A stretch of 64,000 nucleotides of DNA, from contig NC_091307.1 of NCBI RefSeq assembly GCF_038502225.1, forward strand, positions 20,779,173 through 20,843,172, in the 5' to 3' direction. Source of the stretch: Cherax quadricarinatus. Lineage: Eukaryota > Arthropoda > Malacostraca > Decapoda > Parastacidae. Shown here in pieces: positions 14,465 to 25,680 of this stretch (its first letter is position 1; the number at the start of each line of letters is the position of its first letter). Under the pieces are notes generated by a model. The model saw only the letters and a program-made list of their open reading frames with translations, made no database searches and was not told the DNA's origin. Both the position numbers and the translations under genes were made by a program.

Positions 14465-14970
14465 AGCACGGGATGGTGGGGTTACGTCACCCAGCACGGG
14501 ATGGTGGGGTTACGTCACCCAGCACGGGATGGTGGGGTTACGTCACCCAGCACGGGATGGTGGGGTTACGTCACCCAGCACGGGATGGTGGGGTTACGTC
14601 ACCCAGCACGGGATGGTGGGGTTACGTCACCCAGCACGGGATGGTGGGGTTACGTCACCCAGCACGGGATGGTGGGGTTACGTCACCCAGCACGGGATGG
14701 TGGGGTTACGTCACCCAGCACGGGATGGTGGGGTTACACCACCAAGCACGGGATGGTGGGGTTACACCACCATGCACGGGATGGTGGGGTTACACCACCA
14801 AGCACGGGATAGTGGGGTTACACCACCAAGCACGGGATGGTGGGGTTACACCACCAAGCACGGGATGGTGGGGTTACACCACCAAGCACGGGATGGTGGG
14901 GTTACACCACCAAGCACGGGATGGTGGGGTTACACCACCAAGCACGGGATGGTGGGGTTACACCACCTCA
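14465..14970. repeat. 28-bp minisatellite in two variant blocks
   Basis: About 18 copies of cacgggatggtggggttac plus a 9-bp variable end. The first ten or so copies end gtcacccag and the rest end accaccaag, with one catgcacgg and one atagtgg variant. As 28 is not a multiple of three, three frames are traversed in turn and no single protein repeat is implied. Confidence 0.95.
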
Positions 14971-15695
14971 TGCAGGGGTGGTTCACTAACAGACTTATTC
15001 TCTGTTAACATTTACCAAACAGAGCCTCTACAGTTTTTTTTAAACCTTCGAGACTCATCATGTCTAAATCCGGCTCTGACTGAACACAATCTATATGATA
15101 CAAGACCATTTAACTCCACCTGCTCCTAAGGTACACACAAGTTTAATAACCTCCGCTCGTCCCCTTTGCCTTCATACAACAGGAACTCCGATGATGTAAT
15201 GCACTTCCCCCTATCTATACCTAAACGTCGGGTCCATACTGGCCCCCTTTGTCCACCCTTTAATCTAAGCCCTAATATCGACTAGCTAACAGAGTGGTCT
15301 CTTTGAGCAACTTCAATTCCCTAGGCTCCTACCTGCTCAGTTTTAAGCTTCACCATTTTATATATTTTACTAGTAACTTTTTTCATATATTTTTTTTACG
15401 ACAGCTTCAAGAGTTCAAATTTATTTTCCGTGTGATGATTTCTTTGATGAGCTTTTATGAGTTACATTAGTTAGTTTCTTTCTCTAAGAGCACTCTCATA
15501 GATGAATTCACATTATCAAAGACTTTATCCATTTTTTTAAATGTAATATCCCAACATTTTAATTGTGATGAAAAGATTGCAAGTCCCTCGTCAAAAATTT
15601 ATATGAGAGGGGAAATGATTTTAATTTGCATAACATCGTAGAAACGTTTTACAAATATCCATATCGTTCTTCTTATCAGTTATACATATAATGTG
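14971..15695. other. Intergenic DNA, nothing recognised
   Basis: AT-rich, no repeat or coding feature that I can support. Confidence 0.5.
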
Positions 15696-17375
15696 TGTTT
15701 GTTTTGAACACGTCGGCCGTCTCCCACCGAGGCAGGATAACCCAGAAAAGAAAAACATTTTCACCATCATTCACACAATCACTGTCTTTCCAGAGGTGCT
15801 CAGATACGACAGTTTAAATCTCATTCCAAACAGCCAATATCCCAACCCCTTCCTTTAAAGTGCAGGCATTATACTTCCCATCTTCAAGACTCAAGTCTGA
15901 CTAACAGGTTTTCCTGAATCCCTGAATACAGCAGCTCGTCAGGTGCCAAAAACCATTCGTCTTATTCACTCCTAACACGCTCACACATACCTGCTGTATA
16001 TCCAAGCCCCTTGCACACAAAACCTCTTTTACCCCCTCCCTCCATCCTTTCCTAGGACGACCCCTAATCCTCCTCCCCTCCATTACAGATTTATACACAA
16101 TCCAAGTCATCCTATTTTGCTCAATCCTCTCTAAATGACCAACCCCCCCAGCCCTCTGAATACTACTTTTAGTAATTCCCCACCTCTTCCTAATTTCTAT
16201 ACTACGAATTCTGTACATAATATTTACACTACACATTGCCCTTGGACACATCTTCACTGCCTCCAGCCTTCTCCTTGCTGCAGCATTTACAACCAAAGTT
16301 TCACACCCATATAAGAGTGTTGGTACCACTACTTTCATACATTCCCTTCTTTGCCTCCATGGATACCACTCTACGTCTTCACATATACCTCAGTGTAACA
16401 CTCACTTTTTTCTTTATCATTTCTATGGTGCACCTCGTCCTTCATAAACCCATCCGCTGACAAGTCTCCTCTCAAATATCTGAACACACACTTCTTCCAT
16501 ACTCCCTCCCTCCAATGTGATATCTAGTTTTTCTTTACCTAAAGCGTTTGATATCCTCATCACCTTACTCTTATCTATGTTCACTTTCAACTTTCTACCT
16601 TTACACACCCTCCCAAACTCGTCCACTAACCTATGCAACTTTTCTTTAGAATTTTCCAAAAGCACAGTATCATCATCAAAAACTGTCAACTTCCATTTTG
16701 TATTTGATTCCCCATAATTTAATCCCACCTCTCTCCCCAACACCCTACCATTTACTTCTTTTACAACCCCATCTATTAATATGTTAAACAACCATAGTGA
16801 CATTGTGCATCCCATTATAAGACCTACTTTTACTGGAAAGTAATCTTACTCTCTCCTATACACCCTAACCTGAGCCTCATTATCCTCTTAAAAACTCTTT
16901 ACAGCATTTAGTAATTTACTATTCCACGCACTTGCAACAACTGCCACATTGCTCCCTTATCCAACCTATCATATGCATTTTCTAAATCCATAACTGCAAT
17001 GAATACTTCTTTACCTTTATCTAAATATTGTTCACATATATGCTCCAATGTAAACACTTGATCTACACATCCCCTACCCATTCTAAAGCCTCCTTGTTCA
17101 TCTGCGATCCTGCTCTCTGTCTTACCTCAAACTATTTCAGTAATAACCCTACTATACACTTTACCTGGTATACTAAATAAACTTATTCCCCTATAATTTT
17201 TGCATTCTCTTTTGTTCCCTATTCCTTTATATAAAGGAACTATATAGGCTCTCCCCCAATCCGTAGGTACCTTCCCCTCTTGCATACATTTATTGAACAA
17301 AAGTACCAACTACTCCAAAACTATATCCCCCCTGCTTTTAACATTTCTGTCATGATCTCATCAGTATCTATATGT
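15696..17375 (-). pseudogene. 5'-truncated RTE-like LINE, reverse transcriptase remnant
   Basis: Reading the minus strand from about 17375, the sequence begins at the RT fingers (KCMQEGKVPTDWGRAYIVPL near 17285), continues through ECKNYRGISLFSIPGK, the palm (a damaged FADD: FDDDTVLLENS near 16670), a thumb region with LLYGCETLVVNAAARRR (about 16310) and ends with GRPRKGWREGVKEVLCARGL (about 16035). The 3' UTR (about 15696-15900) ends in the family's hairpin (ctgcctcggtgggagacggc on minus). The endonuclease domain is missing, consistent with 5' truncation during target-primed reverse transcription. Several frameshifts and stops divide the frame into three pieces, and the first Asp-bearing RT motif lies in a broken stretch. 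The copy is dead and more diverged than the copies at 21326 and 27228. Confidence 0.85.
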
Positions 17376-18084
17376 TCGTGCGCAAACAAAGATCTTCTGA
17401 TAAACTCAGTGTAATCTAGCACTAATAATTGACCAATGAATGGAAGAATAAATGAAATAAATATATTAATGAAGGAATGAATGAAAATTTATTCTCATTC
17501 ACTCTCTCTCTATCTCTCTTTGAAATATCACGTTTTCAAAGAATCACTGTCATACTATTTAAATTTGAAAGGAAAAAAGTGCCCCGCTTCTCTGACGGCA
17601 TGCTATTTTTTTTATATTTCGTCAGAATTGAAGTAACACTATACCAGACACACAGACTTGTCAAGTATCTAATTATTTCCCAGGCTGGTTATTCTTTTTT
17701 CCTTCTTTTGAAAGAAAGAATTGTTGTGTGTGTCAATAACACTATTTTGTTCGGTAATATTGCCGTCGCGCGATCACCGGCAGAAGGATCGAGTCTATCA
17801 TTTTCTTTGTTTTTGCGAGGAATAACTCACACGGGTTTCGTGTTCGACAAACGCAAAAGCAATTGGGAGGTGAATCCCTCCCTGTATAATTCCTGGCTGC
17901 TAGTGCCAGTAGGCCTGCTGCTGTGCTTCTCCTTTCTTAGATCATACCTACTCCTGAAAACGTATCCAGTGTATGCTTCTACCGCCTCTTCATCCAGGTC
18001 ATACAGCATTGTTTTTGTCTATTGAGAAAACATTTCAGAATGTCCTCACGTCTCTGCTTCTCATCTGGCTCTTCACATGTTATC
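17376..18084. other. Intergenic DNA with one long chance frame
   Basis: A 182-codon plus-strand frame (17477-18025) is hydrophobic and Ser/Leu-rich but shows no recognisable domain, and nothing supports expression. Confidence 0.5.
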
Positions 18085-18180
18085 ATTATAATTATTATAG
18101 CGCCTAGGGAATGAGAGGCAATCAAATTTGATCCAGAGAAGGAGAGAATGAGTCCATTTACCCTGGATGAAGAACCGGCT
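18085..18180 (+). repeat. Degenerate decapod-type repeat
   Basis: attattatagcgcctaggga, then a caatcaaatttgatccagag stretch similar to 3970-4010. Confidence 0.35.
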
Positions 18181-18227
18181 AGAAGAGTCTCTCATCGTAC
18201 ACAGCCTCTCTCTCTGTACACACTGTC

Positions 18228-18345
18228 TACCTGGAGAGTATTCCAGGGATCAACGTCCCCTCGGCCCGGTCCACGACCAGACCTCCCGGTGGATCAGGGC
18301 CTGATCAACCAGACTATCTGTCTCCTAAGGATTTTGCACGCCATG
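18228..18345 (+). mobile_element. Fragment of a CR1-type LINE C-terminus/3' region
   Basis: ggcccggtccacgaccagac followed by ggtggatcagggcctgatca matches, from memory, a very common decapod repeat that forms the end of a LINE reading frame. Only about 120 bp are present. Confidence 0.45.
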
Positions 18346-19210
18346 GGTATGTCTAAGATTCGAAGTCTCTCCACTACATGCATGGTGAGAAGGCTCAGAG
18401 CAGGCGCAGCGTACTCATGATGTATCAAACGTATGAAGTACATATATCTCCTTGCGTATCTCATCATTTCTTCAAATTTATTTTGCATCATGTTCAGTGT
18501 TGTCCCTTCTTTCACTTAGACTCATGTTCCTCCCATTATAGTTTTCTCTCGTCTCCTTATTTTTCCCTCCTCTGTTGCTCTCTACTCCCTTTTCCTCATG
18601 CCCCTCTCTCTTTTAACTTTCTCTTCTTTCCCCTCAGTTCCCATTGCTGCGTCCAGGGTATCAGGTTCGGCGAAGCATCTCAGGTTTGAGGTCTCAGACC
18701 TCGTCTCTGGTTGCTGCCTCCCCTTCCACCCCTTAACCACTGTCTCCACTTCCACCACTTGGCCACTACCTCCATTTCCACCACTTGGCCACTACCTCCA
18801 CTTCCACCACTTGGCAACTTCGTCTTTTTCTTCCCTATTTGTGTACTAACTTTGTGTACTATGTTCGTCTTTAGAGCAATATCGTATCTTAGAAATTACT
18901 AGCCTCATCACTTGTTACCATTTGAAGGAATTTTGAAACTTTCTCTACACCTCCTTTTAGTCCCCTTTAATCGAAAAATTAATCACTCTCTACTACCCCT
19001 CCTCCCGTTGCACCTCTCAATTCCCTTACAGTAATAGGCCAATTACATCACCTAAATAACCTCATATATTAATAACATAACTAGTAACTTCTTCTGTCTC
19101 TGCTAATAGATAGTAGAACAGGATCCGACACTTTTAGAAAAGTAAATTATTTAGGGGTAAATTATTTTTTTTATTGACAGTTGTTTATTGCAACTTAATC
19201 TGAGTTTATA

Positions 19211-19215
<5 letters not shown>
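18346..19215. other. Intergenic DNA with a short CCACTT-rich tandem
   Basis: Pyrimidine-rich sequence with three copies of ccaccacttggccactacc at about 18745-18820. Nothing else recognised. Confidence 0.5.

Positions 19216-19298
<83 letters not shown>
19216..19298. repeat. (TA)n microsatellite left of a TIR element
   Basis: About 41 TA units directly abutting the terminal tcgtgccgaata. Confidence 0.97.
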
Positions 19299-19301
<3 letters not shown>

Positions 19302-19684
19302 TGCCGAATATGTAAAACTAGTCAATTAGCAAGAACTCGTTTAAAATTAAGTTCTTTCTGAAATTTTCTCTTATACGCTTAAAGATATATTTTTTTAATT
19401 GATATAAATGTAAAAAATTACAATTTTGCCCCAAAAGAATCTTAGAAAACTTACCTAACCTTATTATAACAAGCGCAATTTATTTTAGCCTAACCCAACT
19501 AAGTATATTTTAGATTTGTTTACAATAATTTAATACTAAACCAACCCAGTGAAATATATTTTTTTCGTTAGGCTCAGAATGATTTTGGCGAAATTATTGC
19601 ATACACAAATTTTCACTTGTCCTATATGGCAAGATGAACGTTGCTATTTAAGCCAAGATCGCAAGTTCTGCCTATTCGGCACGA
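19299..19684 (+). mobile_element. Short TIR element (MITE-like), copy 1
   Basis: The element starts tcgtgccgaata and ends tattcggcacga, a perfect 12-bp terminal inverted repeat. It is about 386 bp, AT-rich and without coding capacity. The left side is (TA)n and the right side is acatatacatatgtatatat, so it lies inside a TA tract. A highly similar copy is at 36183-36570 in the opposite orientation. Terminal inverted repeats plus TA flanks fit a non-autonomous Tc1/mariner-type DNA transposon; the superfamily is inferred, as no transposase is present. Confidence 0.75.
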
Positions 19685-19815
19685 CATATACATATGTATA
19701 TATAAGCAAATATCGCGAACCAAGCGATACAAGATGCAAAACAACCACGGGGAGAGTAGAATGATAGCTCTAGACCTTTCGTGTTGCAATCAACATATCA
19801 GAGGCTTGCAAAGTT

Positions 19816-20664
19816 GCAGAAAAAAAGGAGGATGTCCGAGCCAGCACGATCCTAGAGGATGTATTCACTGGAGTGAGGGAGGGAGGGGATGGAGGGAGAG
19901 AGGGAGAGAGGGAGAGAGGGAACAAGAAATACCCCCAGGCATACCAGTACCCATAGCCAGAAAAAAAAAATCCCACAAGCGCTGATACTGTAATAGTTGT
20001 CTAAACGAAAGTAACCTGGCAATTATCAAAAATTCCTTCAGACTCCGCTATGATATAAGTAATTTTCATACATAATTATCATTAACAGAACAGCGGCTTG
20101 GCCAGGACTCGATCCTTGTTTCCATGCCCAGCCCTGTGTGAACTGAAACTGAAGTACGCATGTCTCTCTATCCACTGGACCACACAGTTCACACAGGGTT
20201 GGGCATGGGAGTGCAGGATCGAGTCCTGGCGAAGCAGCAGTTCTGTTAATGATTCAAAATCATTTGTTTCATGATTTCATTGATATACATAATTATATTG
20301 CCATTGATATGGAAGGCACTGGCAATTATGGAGTACCATCCACGAGAAAGCGGGTCCATTTAAAAGACGAGAAAACAGGACCATTTAAAATGGTTCCGTT
20401 TTCTCGTCCCTTTAAATGAACCCACTTTCTCGTGGATGGTATCCATTATATCATAGCGGAGTCTGGCGGAATTTTTGATAATTGCCACGTTACTTTCATT
20501 TAGGCTACTGTTACAATATCAGCGCTTGTGTAATTTTTTTCTAATGCTACAATATTCAATGCCTGGGGGAATTTCGTGTTCCCTTATCTATCTCTCTCTC
20601 TCCTCCCTCCAGTGAATACATCCTCTGGGATCGTGTTGGCTTGGACATACTCCTTTTTTTCTGC
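19816..20664. repeat. Compound inverted repeat with two internal palindromes
   Basis: The outer arms are 19816-20058 and 20446-20664. For example, gaggatgtattcactggag near 19856 is the reverse complement of the stretch near 20612, and agactccgctatgatataa near 20040 pairs with the start of the right arm. Inside are a palindrome at 20081-20251 (attaacagaac..gttctgttaat) that carries tRNA-like ggatcgagtcctggc on one strand and its complement on the other, and a second palindrome at 20334-20442 centred on accatttaaaatggt. No coding sequence. It resembles a foldback element or two opposed non-autonomous elements. Confidence 0.8.
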
Positions 20665-21070
20665 CGCCATTTAAATGACGAATATCTTTAGTCTGATATA
20701 AAAGGCTATTTTAAATATGCTTCAGTCTTTATTTTACTTTTGATCACAAACAAATTCAGAGTTACATTTCAAGCCATTCAAAGAATACTTTTATATTTAG
20801 CCCAGATACTAAGTTTTTTCAAGGGAAACTGCTTTAAAATAGAGTCTACCCTGCCTCTGCATCTTCGTTTTGCAAATATTGGTACAACATGTCTCGCGTT
20901 TTTATGCAATATTAAAGAAGGTATAGATTTATTACTCATGGTTTTACGGGCTGTTTCAAAAATTCTACTTTCTTACATAGACTGATCATCCAAACTGATA
21001 GTCTCTAACTTCTCGTTTTTTATACACAGCTTAAGGAAAACTTATCAAGATTCACTATTTACTTGACACT

Positions 21071-21300
21071 TAATTACCGTATTTTGAGACATATAAGACA
21101 CTTTTTTTTTTTACCAAAAAAATCTGACCCTCAAAATCACCCTGCGTCTTACAAGGTGAAGGTCAAGCTTGGGATATACGGATAATTACATATAACAAAC
21201 AATTAAAAAAATAATGAATATACAAGGAGCACGTTTCATGCTAAATCTGATGTGCGTCTTATATGCCGGTGCGCCTTATATGCCGTAAAATTCAGTACTT
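21071..21300. mobile_element. MITE-like repeat with ATAAGAC ends
   Basis: The left end taccgtattttgagacatat followed by aagacac and the right end tgcgccttatatgccgtaaa are imperfect inverted repeats. The 'ataagacgcac' theme is a motif known from short DNA-transposon-derived repeats in many animals. Family unknown. Confidence 0.45.
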
Positions 21301-21721
21301 AAATAATATACTGTATTTCAAATCTTTACTGTAGTAGGTTGGTAGACAGCAACCACCCAGGGAAGTACTACCGTCCTGCCAGATGACTGTGAAACAAAAA
21401 CCTGTAATTGTTTTGCATGATGGTAGGATTGCTGGTTTCTTTTTCTGTCTCATAAACACGCTAAGATAACAGGGATATCTTGCTACTCCTACTTACACTT
21501 TGGTCACACTTCACAGACACGCACATGCATATATATATATACATACATCTAGGTTTTTCTCCTTTTTCTAAATAGCTCTTGTTCTTTTTTATTTCTTCTA
21601 TTGTCCATGGGGAAGTGGAAAAGAATCTTTCCTCCGTAAGCCATGCGTGTCGTATGAGGCGACTAAAATGCCGGGAGCAATGGGCTAGTAACCCCTTCTC
21701 CTGTATACAATTACTAAAAAA

Positions 21722-22627
21722 GAGAAGAAGAAAAACTTTATAAAACTGGGTTGCTTAAATGTGCGTGGATGTAGTGCGGATGACAAGAAACAGATGATTG
21801 CTGATGTTATGAATGAAAAGAAGTTGGATGTCCTGGCCCTAAGCGAAACAAAGCTGAAGGGGGTAGGAGAGTTTCAGTGGGGGGAAATAAATGGGATTAA
21901 ATCTGGAGTATCTGAGAGAGTTAGAGCAAAGGAAGGGGTAGCAGTAATGTTAAATTATCAGTTATGGAAGGAGAAAAGAGAATATGAATGTGTAAATTCA
22001 AGAATTATGTGGATTAAAGTAAAGGTTGGATGTGAGAAGTGGGTCATAATAAGCGTGTATGCACCTGGAGAAGAGAGGAATGCAGAGGAGAGAGAGAGAT
22101 TTTGGGAGATGTTAAGTGAATGTATAGGAGCCTTTGAACCAAGTGAGAGAGTAATTGTGGTAGGGGACTTGAATGCTAAAGTAGGAGAAACTTTTAGAGA
22201 GGGTGTGGTAGGTAAGTTTGGGGTGCCAGGTGTAAATGATAATGGGAGCCCTTTGATTGAACTTTGTATAGAAAGGGGTTTAGTTATAGGTAATACATAT
22301 TTTAAGAAAAAGAGGATAAATAAGTATACACGATATGATGTAGGGCGAAATGACAGTAGTTTGTTGGATTATGTATTGGTAGATAAAAGACTGTTGAGTA
22401 GACTTCAGGATGTACATGTTTATAGAGGGGCCACAGATATATCAGATCACTTTCTAGTTGTAGCTACACTGAGAGTAAAAGGTAGATGGGATACAAGGAG
22501 AATAGAAGCATCAGGGAAGAGAGAGGTGAAGGTTTATAAACTAAAAGAGGAGGCAGTTAGGGTAAGATATAAACAGCTATTGGAGGATAGATGGGCTAAT
22601 GAGAGCATAGGCAATGGGGTCGAATAG
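21722..22627 (+). pseudogene. RTE-like LINE, apurinic-type endonuclease domain
   Basis: The frame is open from about 21722, with KLGCLNVRGC at the start of the fold (about 21743-21772), ALSETKLKG carrying the catalytic Glu (about 21836-21862), the VYAPGEER strand, GDLNAKVG (about 22163-22186) and ISDHFLVV with the catalytic Asp-His pair (about 22439-22462). This domain nicks the target DNA to prime reverse transcription. No convincing ATG opens it; the first in-frame residues are KKNFIKLG, so the true start may lie upstream or be non-canonical. The frame ends in TAG at 22625-22627, but the same frame continues immediately into the RT part, so this is one nonsense mutation, not a natural ORF boundary. 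Confidence 0.85.
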
Positions 22628-24668
22628 GTATGGGGTAGGTTTAAAAATGTAGTGTTAGAGTGTTCAGCAGAAGTTTGTGGTTACAGGAAAGTGGGTGCAG
22701 GAGGGAAGAGGAGCGATTGGTGGAATGATGATGTAAAGAGAGTAGTAAGGGAGAAAAAGTTAGCATATGAGAAGTTTTTACAAAGTAGAAGTGATGCAAG
22801 GAGGGAAGAGTATATGGAGAAAAAGAGAGAAGTTAAGAGAGTGGTGAAGCAATGTAAAAAGAGAGCAAATGAGAGAGTGGGTGAGATGTTATCAACAAAT
22901 TTTGTTGAAAATAAGAAAAAGTTTTGGAGTGAGATTAACAAGTTAAGAAAGCCTAGAGAACAAATGGATTTGTCAGTTAAAAATAGGAGAGGAGAGTTAT
23001 TAAATGGAGAGTTAGAGGTATTGGGAAGATGGAAGGAATATTTTGAGGAATTGTTAAATGTTGATGAAGATAGGGAAGCTGTGATTTCGTGTATAGGGCA
23101 AGGAGGAATAACATCTTGTAGGAGTGAGGAAGAGCCAGTTGTGAGTGTGGGGGAAGTTCGTGAGGCAGTAGGTAAAATGAAAGGGGGTAAGGCAGCCGGG
23201 ATTGATGGGATAAAGATAGAAATGTTAAAAGCAGGTGGGGATATAGTTTTGGAGTGGTTGGTGCAATTATTTAATAAATGTATGGAAGAGGGTAAGGTAC
23301 CTAGGGATTGGCAGAGAGCATGCATAGTTCCTTTGTATAAAGGCAAAGGGGATAAAAGAGAGTGCAAAAATTATAGGGGGATAAGTCTGTTGAGTGTACC
23401 TGGTAAAGTGTATGGTAGAGTTATAATTGAAAGAATTAAGAGTAAGACGGAGAATAGGATAGCAGATGAACAAGGAGGCTTTAGGAAAGGTAGGGGGTGT
23501 GTGGACCAGGTGTTTACAGTGAAACATATAAGTGAACAGTATTTAGATAAGGCTAAAGAGGTCTTTGTGGCATTTATGGATTTGGAAAAGGCGTATGACA
23601 GGGTGGATAGGGGGGCAATGTGGCAGATGTTGCAAGTGTATGGTGTAGGAGGTAGGTTACTGAAAGCAGTGAAGAGTTTTTACGAGGATAGTGAGGCTCA
23701 AGTTAGAGTATGTAGGAAAGAGGGAAATTTTTTTCCCAGTAAAAGTAGGCCTTAGACAAGGATGTGTGATGTCACCGTGGTTGTTTAATATATTTATAGA
23801 TGGGGTTGTAAGAGAAGTAAATGCGAGGGTCTTGGCAAGAGGCGTGGAGTTAAAAGATAAAGAATCACACACAAAGTGGGAGTTGTCACAGCTGCTCTTT
23901 GCTGATGACACTGTGCTCTTGGGAGATTCTGAAGAGAAGTTGCAGAGATTGGTGGATGAATTTGGTAGGGTGTGCAAAAGAAGAAAATTAAAGGTGAATA
24001 CAGGAAAGAGTAAGGTTATGAGGATAACAAAAAGATTAGGTGATGAAAGATTGAATATCAGATTGGAGGGAGAGAGTATGGAGGAGGTGAACGTATTCAG
24101 ATATTTGGGAGTGGACGTGTCAGCGGATGGGTCTATGAAAGATGAGGTGAATCATAGAATTGATGAGGGAAAAAGAGTGAGTGGTGCACTTAGGAGTCTG
24201 TGGAGACAAAGAACTTTGTCCTTGGAGGCAAAGAGGGGAATGTATGAGAGTATAGTTTTACCAACGCTCTTATATGGGTGTGAAGCGTGGGTGATGAATG
24301 TTGCAGCGAGGAGAAGGCTGGAGGCAGTGGAGATGTCATGTCTGAGGGCAATGTGTGGTGTGAATATAATGCAGAGAATTCGTAGTTTGGAAGTTAGGAG
24401 GAGGTGCGGGATTACCAAAACTGTTGTCCAGAGGGCTGAGGAAGGGTTGTTGAGGTGGTTCGGACATGTAGAGAGAATGGAGCGAAACAGAATGACTTCA
24501 AGAGTGTATCAGTCTGTAGTGGAAGGAAGGCGGGGTAGGGGTCGGCCTAGGAAGGGTTGGAGGGAGGGGGTAAAGGAGGTTTTGTGTGCGAGGGGCTTGG
24601 ACTTCCAGCAGGCATGCGTGAGCGTGTTTGATAGGAGTGAATGGAGACAAATGGTTTTTAATACTTGA
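22628..24668 (+). pseudogene. RTE-like LINE, reverse transcriptase domain
   Basis: This is the same frame as the endonuclease up to the T run at 23728-23734, then it shifts. Visible motifs are GKAAGIDGIKIEMLKAGG (about 23190-23243), ECKNYRGISLLSVPGKVYGR, FRKGRGCVDQVF, motif A MDLEKAYDRV (about 23576-23605), LRQGCVMSPWLFNIFID (about 23749-23799), motif C FADDTVLLG (23898-23924) and a C-terminal GRGRPRKGWREGVKEVL block (about 24528-24580). The catalytic Asp residues of motifs A and C are present. Comparison with 27240-27290 shows that the seven-T run carries one extra T, which is the only frameshift. Few lesions plus an exact duplication suggest a fairly young insertion; the T-run shift could also be an assembly error. 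Confidence 0.87.
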
Positions 24669-24869
24669 CGTGCTGTTGGAGTGTGAGCAAAGTAACATTT
24701 ATGAAGGGATTCAGGGAAACCGGCAGGCCGGACTTGAGTCCTGGAGATGGGAAGTACAGTGCCTGCACTCTGAAGGAGGGGTGTTAATGTTGCAGTTTAA
24801 AAACTGTAGTGTAAAGCACCCTTCTGGCAAGACAGTGATGGAGTGAATGATGGTGAAAGTTTTTCTTTT

Positions 24870-24911
24870 TCGGGCCACCCTGCCTTGGTGGGAATCGGCC
24901 GGTGTGATAAT
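24870..24911 (+). other. Conserved hairpin at the 3' end of the RTE-like LINE
   Basis: ccaccctgccttggtggg can pair CCACC with GGTGG around a ctgcctt loop, and is followed by atcggcc. The same motif ends every other copy of the family in the window. A role in recognition by the LINE's own reverse transcriptase is inferred. Confidence 0.6.
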
Positions 24912-24933
24912 AAAAAAAAAAAATTTCAAATCT

Positions 24934-25680
24934 GGAACATGGTAAAATATTTCATGTTTTTCTTTCGTTCGTACAGGTGCCCTTGATGTGTTTGAGCGAG
25001 GAAGAACTCATCCAGCCAGCTCTTCTCTTGTGAACTAGAAGTCAAAGGAAGGACGCTAAAGGTTTTAACTACTAGTTTATCCAGACTGCATGAAGACAGC
25101 AGCTGTACCAAGAAGAATAAACTCTCTTTAGGGGAATAATTTATGCCGGCTAATATTATCATGAATTTACAAGTGTCAAAGGTAATTTATATAAAAAAAA
25201 ATATTGGTTAAAAGATTTTGCTTGATAAATTCTAAAAGAGTAATTATTTATTGCCCTACCGCTCTTTTCCTCCCACTTCATAATTTTTGTAATAACCATG
25301 AGCGGCCTAATCACTCGTACTAGTAAAGTTTTCCTTTTATTGGGCCAACAGAACAAACCTTTAAACTGGCTCTAAACAGAGCAAAACACTGTCCACACAG
25401 AAGTACTTCCCAGGGACTCACGCGCCATCGATCACCTACGAGGAGGCAGGAGATTCATAGAATGTGAAGCAGAGTCTGGAGACCGCACGGCTTCCACGCA
25501 ACAATAACAATTACTGAAGTTTTCCCTGCCCGTCTCCAACTTGTGAATCACCTTCAGATTGCCAGGCTTAAAAAATTCGAGAGCTGATGAAAATAAAAAT
25601 ATCAAGGCTTTCCAAGGCGCATTTATATCAGATTTGTGGGAAAATATATCGTGTGAGTTTGAAGGAAAGAGCAGGGACAT
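24934..25680. other. Intergenic DNA, nothing recognised
   Basis: No supported feature. Confidence 0.5.

Larger units (their letters stand above)
21326..24922 (+). mobile_element. Full-length RTE-like LINE with 11-bp target-site duplication
   Basis: The element is bounded by ATTTCAAATCT at 21315-21325 and 24923-24933, an exact 11-bp duplication. The 5' UTR (21326 to about 21720) is followed by one reading frame coding for an APE-type endonuclease and a reverse transcriptase, then a 3' UTR (24669-24911) and an A-rich tail after gtgataataaaa. The size of 3.6 kb and the single-ORF plan (no separate ORF1) fit the RTE clade, and motifs such as DGIKIEMLKAGG and LLYGCEAWV are RTE-like. Two lesions break the frame (next two entries). 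It is the most complete copy of a family with remnants at 15696, 27228, 48686, 49877 and 57234. Confidence 0.88.

Noticed and set aside
17477..18025. 182-codon hydrophobic open frame as a host gene
   Set aside because: Composition follows pyrimidine-rich DNA; no motif, no conserved domain, no supporting splice structure.
22681..23367. 228-codon minus-strand frame opposite the RTE-like LINE
   Set aside because: It is the antisense shadow of the purine-rich reverse-transcriptase frame; the plus strand carries all the recognisable motifs.
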